This document shows, piece after piece, positions 33,238 to 42,599 of a stretch of DNA of 64,000 nucleotides. The number at the start of each line of letters is the position of its first letter. The first letter of the stretch is position 1. Position numbers and translations under genes: made by a program. Source of the stretch: Streptomyces massasporeus (lineage in GTDB: Bacteria > Actinomycetota > Actinomycetes > Streptomycetales > Streptomycetaceae). The DNA lies in contig NZ_BMSE01000021.1 of NCBI RefSeq assembly GCF_014648995.1, positions 1-64,000 of the forward strand, in the 5' to 3' direction. The notes beneath the pieces were generated by a model. The model made no database searches. It was not told where the DNA came from and saw only the letters and a list, made by a program, of their open reading frames with translations.

Positions 33238-33743
33238 GACGGGGCCGGGGATGTGCCGGTGTTCGGGGCGCCGGTTCGGACCAGGGGTCCGCCACCGTGT
33301 GGAGCGTGGGGGCGATCGCCGTTCTGTGTGTGGTGTTCGGAGTCGTCCTGGCGCTCGGGCAGGCCGTCGTCATCCGGCATCGGGCGGCGGGCGGTGCGGA
33401 TCTCGCGGCGCTCGCCGCGGCGGACCACTGGGCCGACGGCGGTTCGGCGGCCTGCGCCCGTGCCGGCCGGGTGGCCCGGGCCCAGGGCGTGCGGCTGGTG
33501 CGGTGCGAGGTCGCCGGGGAGATCTCGGACGTGACGGCGGCGTCGGGACGGGGGCCGTTCACTGCGGAGGTCAGGGCGAGGGCGGGGCCTCCGGCGGCTC
33601 AGCCGGATCCCCGGTCGGCCGCTCAGGTGCCTCGCCCGCCGCCTCCTGCTCTTCCGGAGCGCTCTCCTCCTCCCTCGGATCACCCTCGTTCGCTCCCGGA
33701 TCACCCTCCTTCTGCTCCGGAGCCCCCTCCAGCAGCACCGTGA
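33234..33743 (+). CDS. Rv3654c-type TadE-like secreted protein
   Basis: A 169-residue protein of the Rv3654c/TadE-like helicase-neighbouring family. After a basic leader, the segment GSATVWSVGAIAVLCVVFGVVLALGQAVV is the single membrane helix (shown here in parts: G-SATVWS then AVLCVVFGVVLALG). The exported part contains GGADLAALAAADHWADG. The last 55 or so residues are a proline/serine-rich tail, and the gene's last 173 bp overlap the 3' end of the helicase on the other strand. The GTG at 33234 overlaps the tadE stop. The tail looks like read-through into the helicase and may vary between strains. Confidence 0.8.
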   Translation: MRRGRGCAGVRGAGSDQGSATVWSVGAIAVLCVVFGVVLALGQAVVIRHRAAGGADLAALAAADHWADGGSAACARAGRVARAQGVRLVRCEVAGEISDVTAASGRGPFTAEVRARAGPPAAQPDPRSAAQVPRPPPPALPERSPPPSDHPRSLPDHPPSAPEPPPAAP

Positions 33744-36162
33744 GGAGTCGCACGGCCCCCCTCTTGTGCAGCGGGTCGTTGCCGTTGCCGCACTTGGGCG
33801 ACTGGATGCAGGACGGGCAGCCGGCGTCGCACTCGCAGGAGGCGATGGCCTGGCGGGTGGCGGTCAGCCAGGTGCGGGCGGTGTGGAAGGCGCGCTCCGC
33901 GAAGCCCGCGCCGCCCGGATGACCGTCGTAGACGAAGACCGTGGGCAGGAGCGTGTCGGGGTGGAGCGGGATCGACACGCCGCCGATGTCCCAGCGGTCG
34001 CAGGTCGCGAAGAGGGGCAGCAGGCCGATCGACGCGTGTTCGGCGGCGTGCAGGGAGCCGCCGAGGATCTCCGGGTTGATCCGGGCCCGGTCCAGCTGGT
34101 CCTCGGTGACGGTCCACCACACGGCGCGGGTGCGCAGCGTACGGGGAGGGAGGTCGAGTTTGGTCTCGCCGAGCACTTCACCGGTGATGAGCCGTCTGCG
34201 GAGGAAGGAGACGACCTGGTTGGTGACCTCGACGGAGCCGTAGCAGAGGCGGCCGTCGCCCCACGGGATCTCGACGTCCGTCTCCAGGACGGAGATTGAC
34301 GTCGTGTCGCGGGCGACCGTGGAGTACGGCGGGGCGGCCTCCTCGACGAGGGCGACGGAGTCCTCCAGGTCCAGCGACCGCACCAGGTACGTGCGGCCCT
34401 GGTGGAGGTGGACCGCCCCGTCGTGCACCGTCGAGTGGGCGGCGCCGGCGTCGACTGTGCCGAGCAGCCGGCCCGTGCCGGTCTCGACGACCTGGACCGG
34501 GCGTCCGCCCTCACCCCGGATGTCCGTCAGGTCGGCGGCGCGCTCGCGGCGGGTCCAGTGCCAGGCCTTCGTGCGGCGGCGCAGCAGCTTCGCGGCCTCC
34601 AGCTGGGGCAGGAGGCCCTCGCTGGCCGGGCCGAACAGGGCGAGGTCCTCGTCCGTCAGGGGCAGCTCCGCGGCGGCCGCGCACAGGTGCGGGGCCAGCA
34701 CGTAGGGGTTGTCGGGGTCGAGGACGGTCGATTCGACGGGCTGGTCGAACAGGGCCTCGGGGTGGTGGACGAGGAAGGTGTCCAGCGGGTCGTCGCGGGC
34801 GACCAGGACGGCCAGCGCCCCCTGCCCGGACCGTCCGGCCCGGCCCGCCTGCTGCCACAGGGAGGCACGCGTGCCCGGGTAGCCGGCGATGACGACCGCG
34901 TCGAGGCCGGAGATGTCGATGCCGAGTTCGAGGGCGTTCGTCGCGGCGAGGCCCAGCAGTTCACCCGAATGGAGGGCTTGTTCGAGAGCGCGGCGTTCTT
35001 CGGGGAGATAGCCGCCCCGGTACGCCGCGACACGCCGGGCCAGCGACCGGTCGATCTCGCCCAGCCGTTCCTGGGAGATGACCGAGATCAGCTCGGCGCC
35101 GCGCCGGGAACGGACGAAGGCGACCGAGCGCACGCCCTGCAGGGTGAGGTCGGTCAGCAGGTCGGCGGCCTCGGCGGTGGCGGTACGGCGGACGGGGGCT
35201 CCCTTCTCGCCGTGCAGTTCGGTCAGCGGCGGCTCCCAGAGGGCGAACACCAGTTCACCGCGGGGGGAGGCGTCGTCGGCCACTTCCACCACCGGCACGC
35301 CGGTGAGGCGGCGGGCGGCCACGGAGGGCTCGGCGGCGGTCGCGGAGGCCAGCAGGAACACCGGCGACGCGCCGTAGCGGGCACACAGTCGGCGCAGCCG
35401 GCGCAGCACCTGGGCGACGTGCGAGCCGAAGACCCCACGGTAGGTGTGGCACTCGTCGATGACGACGTACTTCAGCGACTTCAGGAAGGAGGACCAGCGG
35501 GGGTGGGACGGCAGGATGCCGCGGTGCAGCATGTCCGGGTTGGTCAGCACGTAGTTGGCGTACTGACGGATCCACTCGCGTTCCTCGAACGGAGTATCGC
35601 CGTCGTACACGGCTGGGCGCACGGAATTGCCCAGCGGATGTGAAAGTTCCTTCACGGAGCGGCACTGGTCCGCCGCGAGAGCCTTGGTGGGAGCCAGGTA
35701 GAGGGTGGTCGCGCCGCGGCCGTTCGGGGCCTCCGAGCCCTCCAGAAGGGTGGAGAACACCGGCACGAGGTAGGCCAGGGACTTGCCGGAGGCCGTGCCG
35801 GTGGCGACGACGACCGACTCGCCGTCCAGGGCGTGCTCGGCCGCGCGTGCCTGGTGGGCCCAGGGATGCTCGATGCCCGCGGCTCGCACGGCCGCGACGA
35901 CCTCCGCGCGGATCCGGTCCGGCCAGACGGCATGCCGACCCTCACGCGGGGGCAAGTGCTCCGTATGAGTAATGCGAGAAGCCCTGCTGGGGCCGGACGC
36001 GAGCCGGTCCAGGACCGCGCCCGGCGCGGGTCGGGAGGCGGGGTCCGTCGGGGTTCGATCGGATCGGTGATTCTTGGCCATCGGCACCGAGTGTGTCACT
36101 GGCGTGACGGACAATGGAGCCAAGGCGTCGTGCACGCCTGCCGGTAAGTGATTGAATGCCAT
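33571..36162 (-). CDS. DEAH-box helicase with DUF1998/MZB zinc domain
   Basis: An 863-residue superfamily 2 helicase. Motif I is ATGTASGKSLAYL, motif Ia is LAPTKALAADQ, motif II is VIDECHTYRGVFG (DECH), motif III is LLASATAAEP, motif V is LGLAATNALELGIDI, and motif VI is QQAGRAGRSGQG. The C-terminal DUF1998 region holds the cysteine cluster CECDAGCPSCIQSPKCGN. It belongs to the YprA/MrfA-like group implicated in DNA repair. The role here is inferred. The ATG at 36162 matches the N-terminus I recall for SCO3550. The last 60 residues are an acidic E/P repeat tail overlapping the convergent Tad gene. It is divergent from bldG, 78 bp apart. Confidence 0.9.
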   Translation of the reverse strand: MAFNHLPAGVHDALAPLSVTPVTHSVPMAKNHRSDRTPTDPASRPAPGAVLDRLASGPSRASRITHTEHLPPREGRHAVWPDRIRAEVVAAVRAAGIEHPWAHQARAAEHALDGESVVVATGTASGKSLAYLVPVFSTLLEGSEAPNGRGATTLYLAPTKALAADQCRSVKELSHPLGNSVRPAVYDGDTPFEEREWIRQYANYVLTNPDMLHRGILPSHPRWSSFLKSLKYVVIDECHTYRGVFGSHVAQVLRRLRRLCARYGASPVFLLASATAAEPSVAARRLTGVPVVEVADDASPRGELVFALWEPPLTELHGEKGAPVRRTATAEAADLLTDLTLQGVRSVAFVRSRRGAELISVISQERLGEIDRSLARRVAAYRGGYLPEERRALEQALHSGELLGLAATNALELGIDISGLDAVVIAGYPGTRASLWQQAGRAGRSGQGALAVLVARDDPLDTFLVHHPEALFDQPVESTVLDPDNPYVLAPHLCAAAAELPLTDEDLALFGPASEGLLPQLEAAKLLRRRTKAWHWTRRERAADLTDIRGEGGRPVQVVETGTGRLLGTVDAGAAHSTVHDGAVHLHQGRTYLVRSLDLEDSVALVEEAAPPYSTVARDTTSISVLETDVEIPWGDGRLCYGSVEVTNQVVSFLRRRLITGEVLGETKLDLPPRTLRTRAVWWTVTEDQLDRARINPEILGGSLHAAEHASIGLLPLFATCDRWDIGGVSIPLHPDTLLPTVFVYDGHPGGAGFAERAFHTARTWLTATRQAIASCECDAGCPSCIQSPKCGNGNDPLHKRGAVRLLTVLLEGAPEQKEGDPGANEGDPREEESAPEEQEAAGEAPERPTGDPAEPPEAPPSP

Positions 36163-36240
36163 CGCGGCTGGCGAAGCGTCCAGGGGCTGAAGCCGAATGC
36201 CCCTAGGGCGACCGCTCGATAGCAAGGTGCTGGAGGATCC

Positions 36241-36582
36241 GTGGACCTGTCCCTGTCGACCGAAACCATGGGCGATCGCACGATCGTCAGGGTCGGTGGC
36301 GAAATCGACGTATATACCGCGCCCAAGCTGCGCGAGCAGTTGGTCGAGCTGGTGAACGACGGCAGTTTCCACCTTGTCGTCGACATGGAGGGCGTGGACT
36401 TCCTCGACTCCACCGGGCTCGGCGTACTGGTCGGCGGCCTGAAGCGCGTGCGTGCCCATGAGGGCTCCCTGCGCCTGGTCTGCAACCAGGAGCGCATTCT
36501 GAAGATCTTCCGTATCACCGGCCTCACCAAGGTGTTCCCGATTCACACCTCGGTCGAGGAAGCGGTTGCGGCCACCGACTGA
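36241..36582 (+). CDS. bldG: Anti-anti-sigma factor BldG
   Basis: A 113-residue STAS-domain protein (DLSLSTETMGDRTIVRVGGE at the N-terminus). The phosphorylation site is Ser57 in DFLDSTGLGVL. Sequence, length and context identify BldG, which is required for aerial mycelium formation and antibiotic production in Streptomyces. The GTG at 36241 follows GGAGGATCC. The partner anti-sigma gene lies 122 bp downstream on the same strand. Its promoters are probably within and just upstream of the 78-bp gap and the helicase 5' end, since the gap itself is short. Confidence 0.97.
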   Translation: MDLSLSTETMGDRTIVRVGGEIDVYTAPKLREQLVELVNDGSFHLVVDMEGVDFLDSTGLGVLVGGLKRVRAHEGSLRLVCNQERILKIFRITGLTKVFPIHTSVEEAVAATD

Positions 36583-36704
36583 CACCGGTCCCGGGCCGTG
36601 TGCCCGGGTCGGCCGTCGTTCGGTAGAAGTGAAGACCGAGGGGGCCCGGGCTTTCGGCGGCCCGGAGCCTCTCGACCGCACGCCCGTAGTTGCGAGGGGG
36701 ATGC

Positions 36705-37142
36705 ATGGCCACCGTTGAGCTCCGCTTCAGCGCGCTGCCCGAGCATGTCAGGACCGCCCGGCTGGTGGCGGCAGCGGTGGCGCGCAGGGCCGGAGTGGAC
36801 GAGGCCGTCCTCGACGAGGTCAGGCTCGCCGTCGGCGAGGCGTGCACCCGAGCCGTCGGACTGCATCAGATCGGCGGGATCTCGGCCCCGGTGAAGGTGC
36901 TGCTGATCGAGGAGGAGAAGCAGTTCTCCATCGAGGTCGGCGACGAGGCCCCGCACGCGGTCTCCGGCGAGCGCGCCCCCGGGGCCGGACCCGGCGACGC
37001 CGACGGTGAGGCCGACGAGGACGAAATGGGCCTCGCGGTCATCAGCGGACTCGTCGACGACGTCGAGGTCAGCGCGGGAGAGCACGGCGGGCTGATCAAG
37101 ATGACCTGGCCGACCACGCCGCCGCCGACGATCCTGGTCTGA
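36705..37142 (+). CDS. BldG-partner anti-sigma factor (HATPase fold)
   Basis: A 145-residue SpoIIAB/RsbW-like GHKL ATPase-fold protein corresponding to SCO3548. The N box reads VGEACTRAVGLH. The usual Mg-binding Asn is replaced by Arg, so kinase activity is doubtful from sequence. The G1-like segment is DEMGLAVISGLVDDVEV. An acidic linker (GAGPGDADGEADEDE) interrupts the ATP-lid region. It is known to interact with BldG. The ATG at 36705 follows GCGAGGGGG. It ends at a strong terminator. Confidence 0.92.
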   Translation: MATVELRFSALPEHVRTARLVAAAVARRAGVDEAVLDEVRLAVGEACTRAVGLHQIGGISAPVKVLLIEEEKQFSIEVGDEAPHAVSGERAPGAGPGDADGEADEDEMGLAVISGLVDDVEVSAGEHGGLIKMTWPTTPPPTILV

Positions 37143-37168
37143 CCCCGCCACCGCGCACACCGTTCTTT

Positions 37169-37198
37169 CGAAGGGCCCCACCCGTGGGGCCCTTCGTC
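37169..37198 (+). terminator. Terminator of the bldG operon
   Basis: Stem CGAAGGGCCCCA/TGGGGCCCTTCG with a 4-nt loop, about 27 bp past the anti-sigma stop. Confidence 0.92.
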
Positions 37199-37415
37199 AT
37201 GTGCGGGTGTCAGTGCCCGCCTTTACAGTAGGTCCTGTGCCGTTCATCGCGTGAATTCGTTCACGATCATTCGCGCGCCCTCCGGCAGCCTCAGAATGCT
37301 TTCAGGGCATTACTTCGGACGGCCAATTCCGTTTATCGCGCTCTGTTTTGATCAGGTTCCGGTACCTACAATCCCGTCCACATCTTGAGCTCAGCCCAAG
37401 CGTCAAGGAGGACGA

Positions 37416-39821
37416 ATGGCGGGGCTTTCCCTCTCACAACAGTCGGGCCATCCCACAGACCTCGCAGCCGCCGTACTGACCGATGGCAACCGTGTCCTCA
37501 TCGTGGTCATCGCGGTCGTAGCACTGGCGGCCCTGGTGCTCGCGGGGGTCCTGGTGCGCCAGGTACTCGCGGCCGGCGAGGGCACCGACAGCATGAAGGA
37601 GATCGCGGCAGCGGTCCAGGAAGGCGCGAACGCCTATCTGGCTCGTCAGCTGCGCACGCTCGGCGTATTCGCCGTGGTCGTGTTTTTCCTGCTCATGCTG
37701 CTGCCCGCGGACGACTGGAGTCAGCGTGCCGGACGGTCGGTGTTCTTTCTGATCGGAGCGGCGTTCTCGGCGGCCACCGGCTATATCGGCATGTGGCTCG
37801 CCGTACGCAGCAATGTGCGTGTCGCCGCGGCGGCGCGTGAAGCCACTCCGGCTCAAGGCGAGCCGGAAAAGGATCTGACCACGGTCTCGCACAAGGCGAT
37901 GAAGATCGCTTTCCGTACGGGCGGTGTGGTTGGCATGTTCACGGTGGGCCTCGGCCTGCTCGGCGCCTCCTGTGTGGTGCTGGTGTACGCGGCCGACGCG
38001 CCGAAGGTGCTCGAGGGCTTCGGCCTCGGGGCCGCGCTGATCGCGATGTTCATGCGTGTCGGCGGCGGCATCTTCACCAAGGCCGCCGACGTCGGCGCCG
38101 ACCTGGTCGGCAAGGTCGAACAGGGCATTCCGGAGGACGACCCGCGCAATGCCGCGACCATCGCCGACAACGTGGGCGACAACGTCGGCGACTGCGCGGG
38201 CATGGCGGCCGACCTCTTCGAGTCGTACGCCGTGACCCTGGTCGCCGCGCTGATCCTCGGCTCGGCGGCCTTCGGCGACGCCGGACTCGGCTTCCCGCTG
38301 CTCGTGCCGGCGATCGGGGTGATCACCGCCATGATCGGCATCTTCGCGGTGGCGCCCCGGCGCGCCGACCGCAGCGGCATGAGCGCCATCAACCGCGGGT
38401 TCTTCATCTCCGCGGTGATCTCGCTGGTGCTGGTGGCGGTGGCCGTCTTCGTCTATCTGCCGGGGAAGTACTCCGAGCTCGACGGGGTCACCGACGCCGC
38501 GATCCAGGGCAAGGACGGCGACCCGCGGATCCTCGCGCTCGTCGCGGTGGCCATCGGCATCGTGCTCGCCGCCCTCATCCAGCAACTGACCGGCTACTTC
38601 ACCGAGACCACCCGCCGGCCCGTCAGGGACATCGGCAAGAGCTCGCTCACCGGCCCGGCCACCGTCGTCCTCGCCGGTATCTCCGTGGGTCTCGAATCCG
38701 CCGTCTACACCGCCCTGTTGATCGGGCTCGGTGTGTACGGGGCGTTCCTGCTCGGCGGCACGTCGATCATGCTGGCGCTGTTCGCGGTGGCGCTGGCCGG
38801 CACCGGCCTGCTCACCACGGTCGGTGTGATCGTCGCGATGGACACCTTCGGGCCCGTCTCCGACAACGCGCAGGGCATCGCGGAGATGTCCGGTGACGTG
38901 GAGGGCGCGGGCGCGCAGGTGCTCACCAACCTGGACGCGGTCGGCAACACCACGAAGGCGATCACCAAGGGCATCGCGATCGCCACGGCCGTGCTCGCGG
39001 CGGCGGCGCTGTTCGGGTCGTACCGCGACGCGATCTTCACCGGCGCACGGGACGTGGGCGAGAAACTCAGCGGGGACGGCGCCCCGATGAGTCTGATGAT
39101 GGACATCTCGCAGCCCAACAACCTCGTGGGTCTCATCGCCGGCGCGGCGGTCGTCTTCCTCTTCTCGGGGCTGGCGATCAACGCCGTGTCGCGGTCGGCG
39201 GGTTCCGTGGTCTACGAGGTGCGGCGGCAGTTCCGTGAGAAACCCGGGATCATGGACTACAGCGAGAAACCGGAGTACGGCAAGGTCGTCGACATCTGCA
39301 CCAAGGACGCCCTGCGCGAGCTCGCCACGCCCGGTCTGCTGGCCGTGATGGCGCCCATCTTCATCGGGTTCACGCTCGGTGTCGGCCCGCTCGGGGCGTT
39401 CCTGGCGGGCGCGATCGGCGCGGGCACACTGATGGCGGTGTTCCTCGCCAACTCCGGTGGCGCCTGGGACAACGCCAAGAAACTCGTCGAGGACGGCCAC
39501 CACGGCGGCAAGGGGAGCGAGGCGCACGCGGCGACCGTGATCGGCGACACGGTCGGCGACCCCTTCAAGGACACCGCGGGGCCCGCGATCAACCCGCTGC
39601 TGAAGGTCATGAACCTGGTCTCGCTGCTCATCGCGCCCGCGGTGATCAAGTTTTCCTACGGTCCCGACAAGAGCATCGGAGTGCGGATTCTGGTCGCCGT
39701 CCTCGCGTTCCTCGTGATCGCCGGGGCGGTGTACGTGTCAAAGCGGCGCGGAATCGCGATGGGTGATGAGGACAACGCCGGATCGGAGCCCAAGTCGGCC
39801 GATCCGGCGGTGGTTTCGTAG
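37416..39821 (+). CDS. hppA: K+-insensitive proton-pumping pyrophosphatase
   Basis: An 801-residue membrane pyrophosphatase with about sixteen membrane segments. Substrate-site motifs are DVGADLVGKVE, DNVGDNVGDCAGMAADLFE (in parts GDNVGDCAGMAADLFE) and GDTVGDPFKDTAGPAINPL. The diagnostic GNTTKAITKG has Lys where K+-dependent enzymes have Ala, so it is the K+-independent H+-pumping type. It hydrolyses pyrophosphate to export protons. The ATG at 37416 follows AAGGAGGACGA. The 273-bp upstream gap has a TACAAT at 37367-37372, but no well-spaced -35. Confidence 0.97.
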   Translation: MAGLSLSQQSGHPTDLAAAVLTDGNRVLIVVIAVVALAALVLAGVLVRQVLAAGEGTDSMKEIAAAVQEGANAYLARQLRTLGVFAVVVFFLLMLLPADDWSQRAGRSVFFLIGAAFSAATGYIGMWLAVRSNVRVAAAAREATPAQGEPEKDLTTVSHKAMKIAFRTGGVVGMFTVGLGLLGASCVVLVYAADAPKVLEGFGLGAALIAMFMRVGGGIFTKAADVGADLVGKVEQGIPEDDPRNAATIADNVGDNVGDCAGMAADLFESYAVTLVAALILGSAAFGDAGLGFPLLVPAIGVITAMIGIFAVAPRRADRSGMSAINRGFFISAVISLVLVAVAVFVYLPGKYSELDGVTDAAIQGKDGDPRILALVAVAIGIVLAALIQQLTGYFTETTRRPVRDIGKSSLTGPATVVLAGISVGLESAVYTALLIGLGVYGAFLLGGTSIMLALFAVALAGTGLLTTVGVIVAMDTFGPVSDNAQGIAEMSGDVEGAGAQVLTNLDAVGNTTKAITKGIAIATAVLAAAALFGSYRDAIFTGARDVGEKLSGDGAPMSLMMDISQPNNLVGLIAGAAVVFLFSGLAINAVSRSAGSVVYEVRRQFREKPGIMDYSEKPEYGKVVDICTKDALRELATPGLLAVMAPIFIGFTLGVGPLGAFLAGAIGAGTLMAVFLANSGGAWDNAKKLVEDGHHGGKGSEAHAATVIGDTVGDPFKDTAGPAINPLLKVMNLVSLLIAPAVIKFSYGPDKSIGVRILVAVLAFLVIAGAVYVSKRRGIAMGDEDNAGSEPKSADPAVVS

Positions 39822-39848
39822 GGAGGATTCCGAGCCCCGTTTCAAGGT

Positions 39849-39886
39849 GCGGGCGGGCGGCGCGCGTTGACGCGTCGCCCGCCCGC
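39849..39886 (+). terminator. Terminator of hppA
   Basis: Stem GCGGGCGGGCG/CGCCCGCCCGC enclosing a further small CGCG pairing, about 28 bp past the hppA stop. Confidence 0.85.
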
Positions 39887-40031
39887 GCTGTGTGGGTACA
39901 CGCTCACGCGTGAGCCTTCTCTCGCTTGGTGCAAAAGGTTACAAAATGGTCTTAATGGCCGCTCGGCGTGCGGTTGCCGTGCCTCTGGCGTGTATGTTCC
40001 GGGGCCGAGAGCCATGGAAGGGACCAAACCG

Positions 40032-40604
40032 GTGAACAAGAAGCTCGCGGCCGCACTGTCCGGCGGTGCGGTACTGGTACTGGCGCTGTCGGGCTGCGGC
40101 GGCGACGACAGCAACGACAAGCTGGACTCCTGGGCCAAGCAGGTCTGTGACGCCGTACAGCCGCAGGCCAAGAAGATCGAGTCGGCCAATGCGGCGATCC
40201 AGAAGGAGACCTCGGACAACAGCACGCCCGAGGACGTCCAGAAGACCGACGCACAGGCCTTCCAGGACATGTCCGACGCCTACAAGGCGATCGGGACCGC
40301 CGTGAACAAGGCCGGGGCCCCGGACGTCGAGAACGGCGAGAAGAAGCAGCAGGACGCGGTCAAGGAGCTCAACGCGATCTCCACTTCGTACGCCTCCCTG
40401 AAGAAGCAGGTCGACGGTCTGGACACCAAGGACCAGGGCAAGTTCGCCGACGGTCTGAAGGACATCGCCACCGAGCTGGACAAGCTGAGCCAGAGCGGCA
40501 ACGACGCCCTCAAGAACCTGGAGGAGGGCGAGGTCGGCCAGGCGATGGCCCAGCAGTCCAGCTGCAAGGCGGCCACGGCGCCGGCGGGGGCCACGCAGAG
40601 CTGA
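40032..40604 (+). CDS. Small helical lipoprotein
   Basis: A 190-residue predicted lipoprotein (SCO3546-type). Signal NKKLAAALSGGAVLVLALSGCGG has lipobox ALSGC (Cys about 21). The mature part is entirely hydrophilic and helical, with many K/D/E/Q residues and coiled-coil-like spacing (DAVKELNAISTSYASLKKQV, TELDKLSQSGNDALKNLEEG). No catalytic motif is seen. The GTG at 40032 has GGAAGGGA 8-9 bases upstream. ATG 40014 would shift the signal and overlaps that ribosome site. Function unknown. Confidence 0.85.
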   Translation: MNKKLAAALSGGAVLVLALSGCGGDDSNDKLDSWAKQVCDAVQPQAKKIESANAAIQKETSDNSTPEDVQKTDAQAFQDMSDAYKAIGTAVNKAGAPDVENGEKKQQDAVKELNAISTSYASLKKQVDGLDTKDQGKFADGLKDIATELDKLSQSGNDALKNLEEGEVGQAMAQQSSCKAATAPAGATQS

Positions 40605-40677
40605 GGCCCCGAACGGCGGGCAGTGCGGTGACGCCGGTGTGACGGCTGAGTCGTAGGTGACCGCCGGTGTCTGATGG

Positions 40678-40795
40678 GCCGTACGGCGGGAACGTGCGCC
40701 GTGCGGGTGCGGCGCCAACGTATGCCGTGCGGCGGGAGCGCGTGCCGTGCGGTGGGCGCACGTGCCGTACGGCAAGAATGCGCGCCGTCCCCCCA
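40678..40795. repeat. 20-bp degenerate tandem array
   Basis: About five copies of a unit like GCCGTGCGGCGGGAGCGCGT, some with a 6-bp insertion. They fill most of the 232-bp gap between the lipoprotein and methyltransferase genes. I see no other element there. Confidence 0.8.
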
Positions 40796-40836
40796 AGGGC
40801 AGGTGCGGCACCCGCACCGGCGCCACAATGGGGGGC

Positions 40837-42366
40837 GTGAGTAACGCCAGCCAGTCACCCCTGCCCCCGCTGCCCGCCTCCGACCGTCCCGATGTCGCCG
40901 CCCGGCTCCGGGACGCCCTGCTCGCGGCCTCCTTCACCGCCGACGGACTGCTCGAACTGCTCGGCGCACCCGCGTACGCGGCACTGGCCCGGAGCGAGAC
41001 CGTGCCCGCGCTCCGGGCGACCCGCGGGGACACGCCCCTGGAGGTGCTCGTCCGGCTGTTCCTGCTCCAGCAGCCCGTGCCGCACGCGCGCGTGGCGGAG
41101 GTCCTGCCCGTGGACGCCTGCCTGGAGAGCGGCTGGCTGGCCCGGGCCGGCGCGGACGGACTCGCCGCCACCGTGGACGTCCGGCCCTACGGCGGGCCCG
41201 GCGGCGAGGACTGGTTCATCGTGTCGGACCTCGGCTGCGCGGTCGGCGGCGCCGGCGGGATCGGCCGGCGTGAGGAAGGAGTCGTCCTCGGAGTCGGCGG
41301 CGCCTCCACGACCCTCGCCGGCATCACCGTCCGCACGCCCGCCGGCTCAGCGCTCGACCTCGGCACGGGCTCCGGCATCCAGGCCCTGCACGCGGCTCAG
41401 CACGCCACGCGCGTGGTGGCCACCGATCTCAACCCGCGCGCCCTGCACATCACCGCCCTCACGCTGGCGCTGTCCGGCACCTCGGCCGTCGAACGGCGCG
41501 AGGGCTCCCTCTTCGAACCGGTCCGCGGCGACGAGACCTTCGACCTGATCGTGTCCAACCCGCCCTTCGTCATCTCTCCCGGCGCCCGGCTCACCTACCG
41601 CGACGGCGGGATGGGCGGGGACGATCTGTGCCGCACGCTCGTTCAGGAGGCAGGGGAGCGGCTGAACGAGGGCGGGTTCGCGCAGTTCCTCGCCAACTGG
41701 CAGCACGTGGAAGGGGAGGACTGGCAGGACAGGCTCAGGTCATGGGTGCCCCGGGGCTGCGACGCGTGGATCGTGCAGCGCGAGGTGCAGGACGTCAATC
41801 AGTACGCCGAGCTGTGGCTGCGTGACGCCGGCGACCACCAGGGCGACACGGCGGAGTACCAGGCGCGGTACGACGCATGGCTCGACGAGTTCGAGGCGCG
41901 CAAGGTGAAGGCCGTCGGCTTCGGCTGGATCACCCTGCGCAGGACGAGCGCCGCCGTGCCGTCGCTCACGGTGGAGGAGTGGCCGCACCCGGTCGAGCAG
42001 CCGCTCGGCGACACGATCCGGGCCCACTTCGACCGCCTCGACCATCTGCGCGACCACGACGACGCCGCCCTGCTCGAAGGACACTTCCGGCTCGCCGCCG
42101 AGATCGTGCAGGAACAGGTCGGGCTGCCCGGCGCGGAGGATCCCGAGCACGTCGTGCTGCGCCAGAACCGCGGCATGCGCCGGGCGACCCGGGTGGACAC
42201 CGTCGGCGCGGGATTCGCCGGCGTCTGCGACGGCACGATGAGCGCCGGCCGCATCCTCGACGCCATCGCCCAGCTGATCGGCGAGGACCCGGTCATGCTG
42301 CGCGACCGCACCCCGGCCCAGATCCGGCTGCTGGTCGAGCAGGGGTTCCTGGAGCCGGTCCGCTGA
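40837..42366 (+). CDS. Class I methyltransferase (HemK/N5-glutamine type fold)
   Basis: A 509-residue protein. An N-terminal helical domain of about 170 residues precedes a SAM-dependent methyltransferase domain: motif I ALDLGTGSGIQALHAA, motif II VVATDLNPRALHI, and the NPPF motif SNPPFVIS typical of methylation on planar nitrogen. A C-terminal extension of about 190 residues follows. Substrate unknown; rRNA, DNA or protein glutamine are possible from the motif. The GTG at 40837 (SNASQSPLPPLP) is chosen from relatives recalled. ATG 40828 in the same frame is an alternative with no ribosome site, so leaderless initiation is possible. Confidence 0.82.
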   Translation: MSNASQSPLPPLPASDRPDVAARLRDALLAASFTADGLLELLGAPAYAALARSETVPALRATRGDTPLEVLVRLFLLQQPVPHARVAEVLPVDACLESGWLARAGADGLAATVDVRPYGGPGGEDWFIVSDLGCAVGGAGGIGRREEGVVLGVGGASTTLAGITVRTPAGSALDLGTGSGIQALHAAQHATRVVATDLNPRALHITALTLALSGTSAVERREGSLFEPVRGDETFDLIVSNPPFVISPGARLTYRDGGMGGDDLCRTLVQEAGERLNEGGFAQFLANWQHVEGEDWQDRLRSWVPRGCDAWIVQREVQDVNQYAELWLRDAGDHQGDTAEYQARYDAWLDEFEARKVKAVGFGWITLRRTSAAVPSLTVEEWPHPVEQPLGDTIRAHFDRLDHLRDHDDAALLEGHFRLAAEIVQEQVGLPGAEDPEHVVLRQNRGMRRATRVDTVGAGFAGVCDGTMSAGRILDAIAQLIGEDPVMLRDRTPAQIRLLVEQGFLEPVR

Positions 42367-42599
42367 AGGGGCTGAAGGGACTGCCAAGGGGCGGTCCCGC
42401 GGGGTCGTGGAGGAGACTCGCCAACAAATTCGAGTCGATTTGAACACCTCGTCCGAAACGGGTCACGAGGAACCGGACGTCCTTGATCCACCGCCGTGTC
42501 GCCCCTGCGTTCACCTCGGGTTCGCCTGCCCGCCGCCCGCGCGTGTCAGCCTCCCGTGGCTGGGGATGCGCGGACAGGGGAAAAGGGGCACGGCGGGTC

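Noticed and set aside
33234..33743. A frameshifted pseudogene at the end of the Tad operon
   Set aside because: The membrane helix and conserved GGADLAALAAADHW segment are intact. Only the proline-rich tail is unusual, so it is kept as a gene.
37348..37372. A TTGATC/TACAAT promoter for hppA
   Set aside because: The spacer is only 13 bp. No better -35 stands at 16-18 bp.
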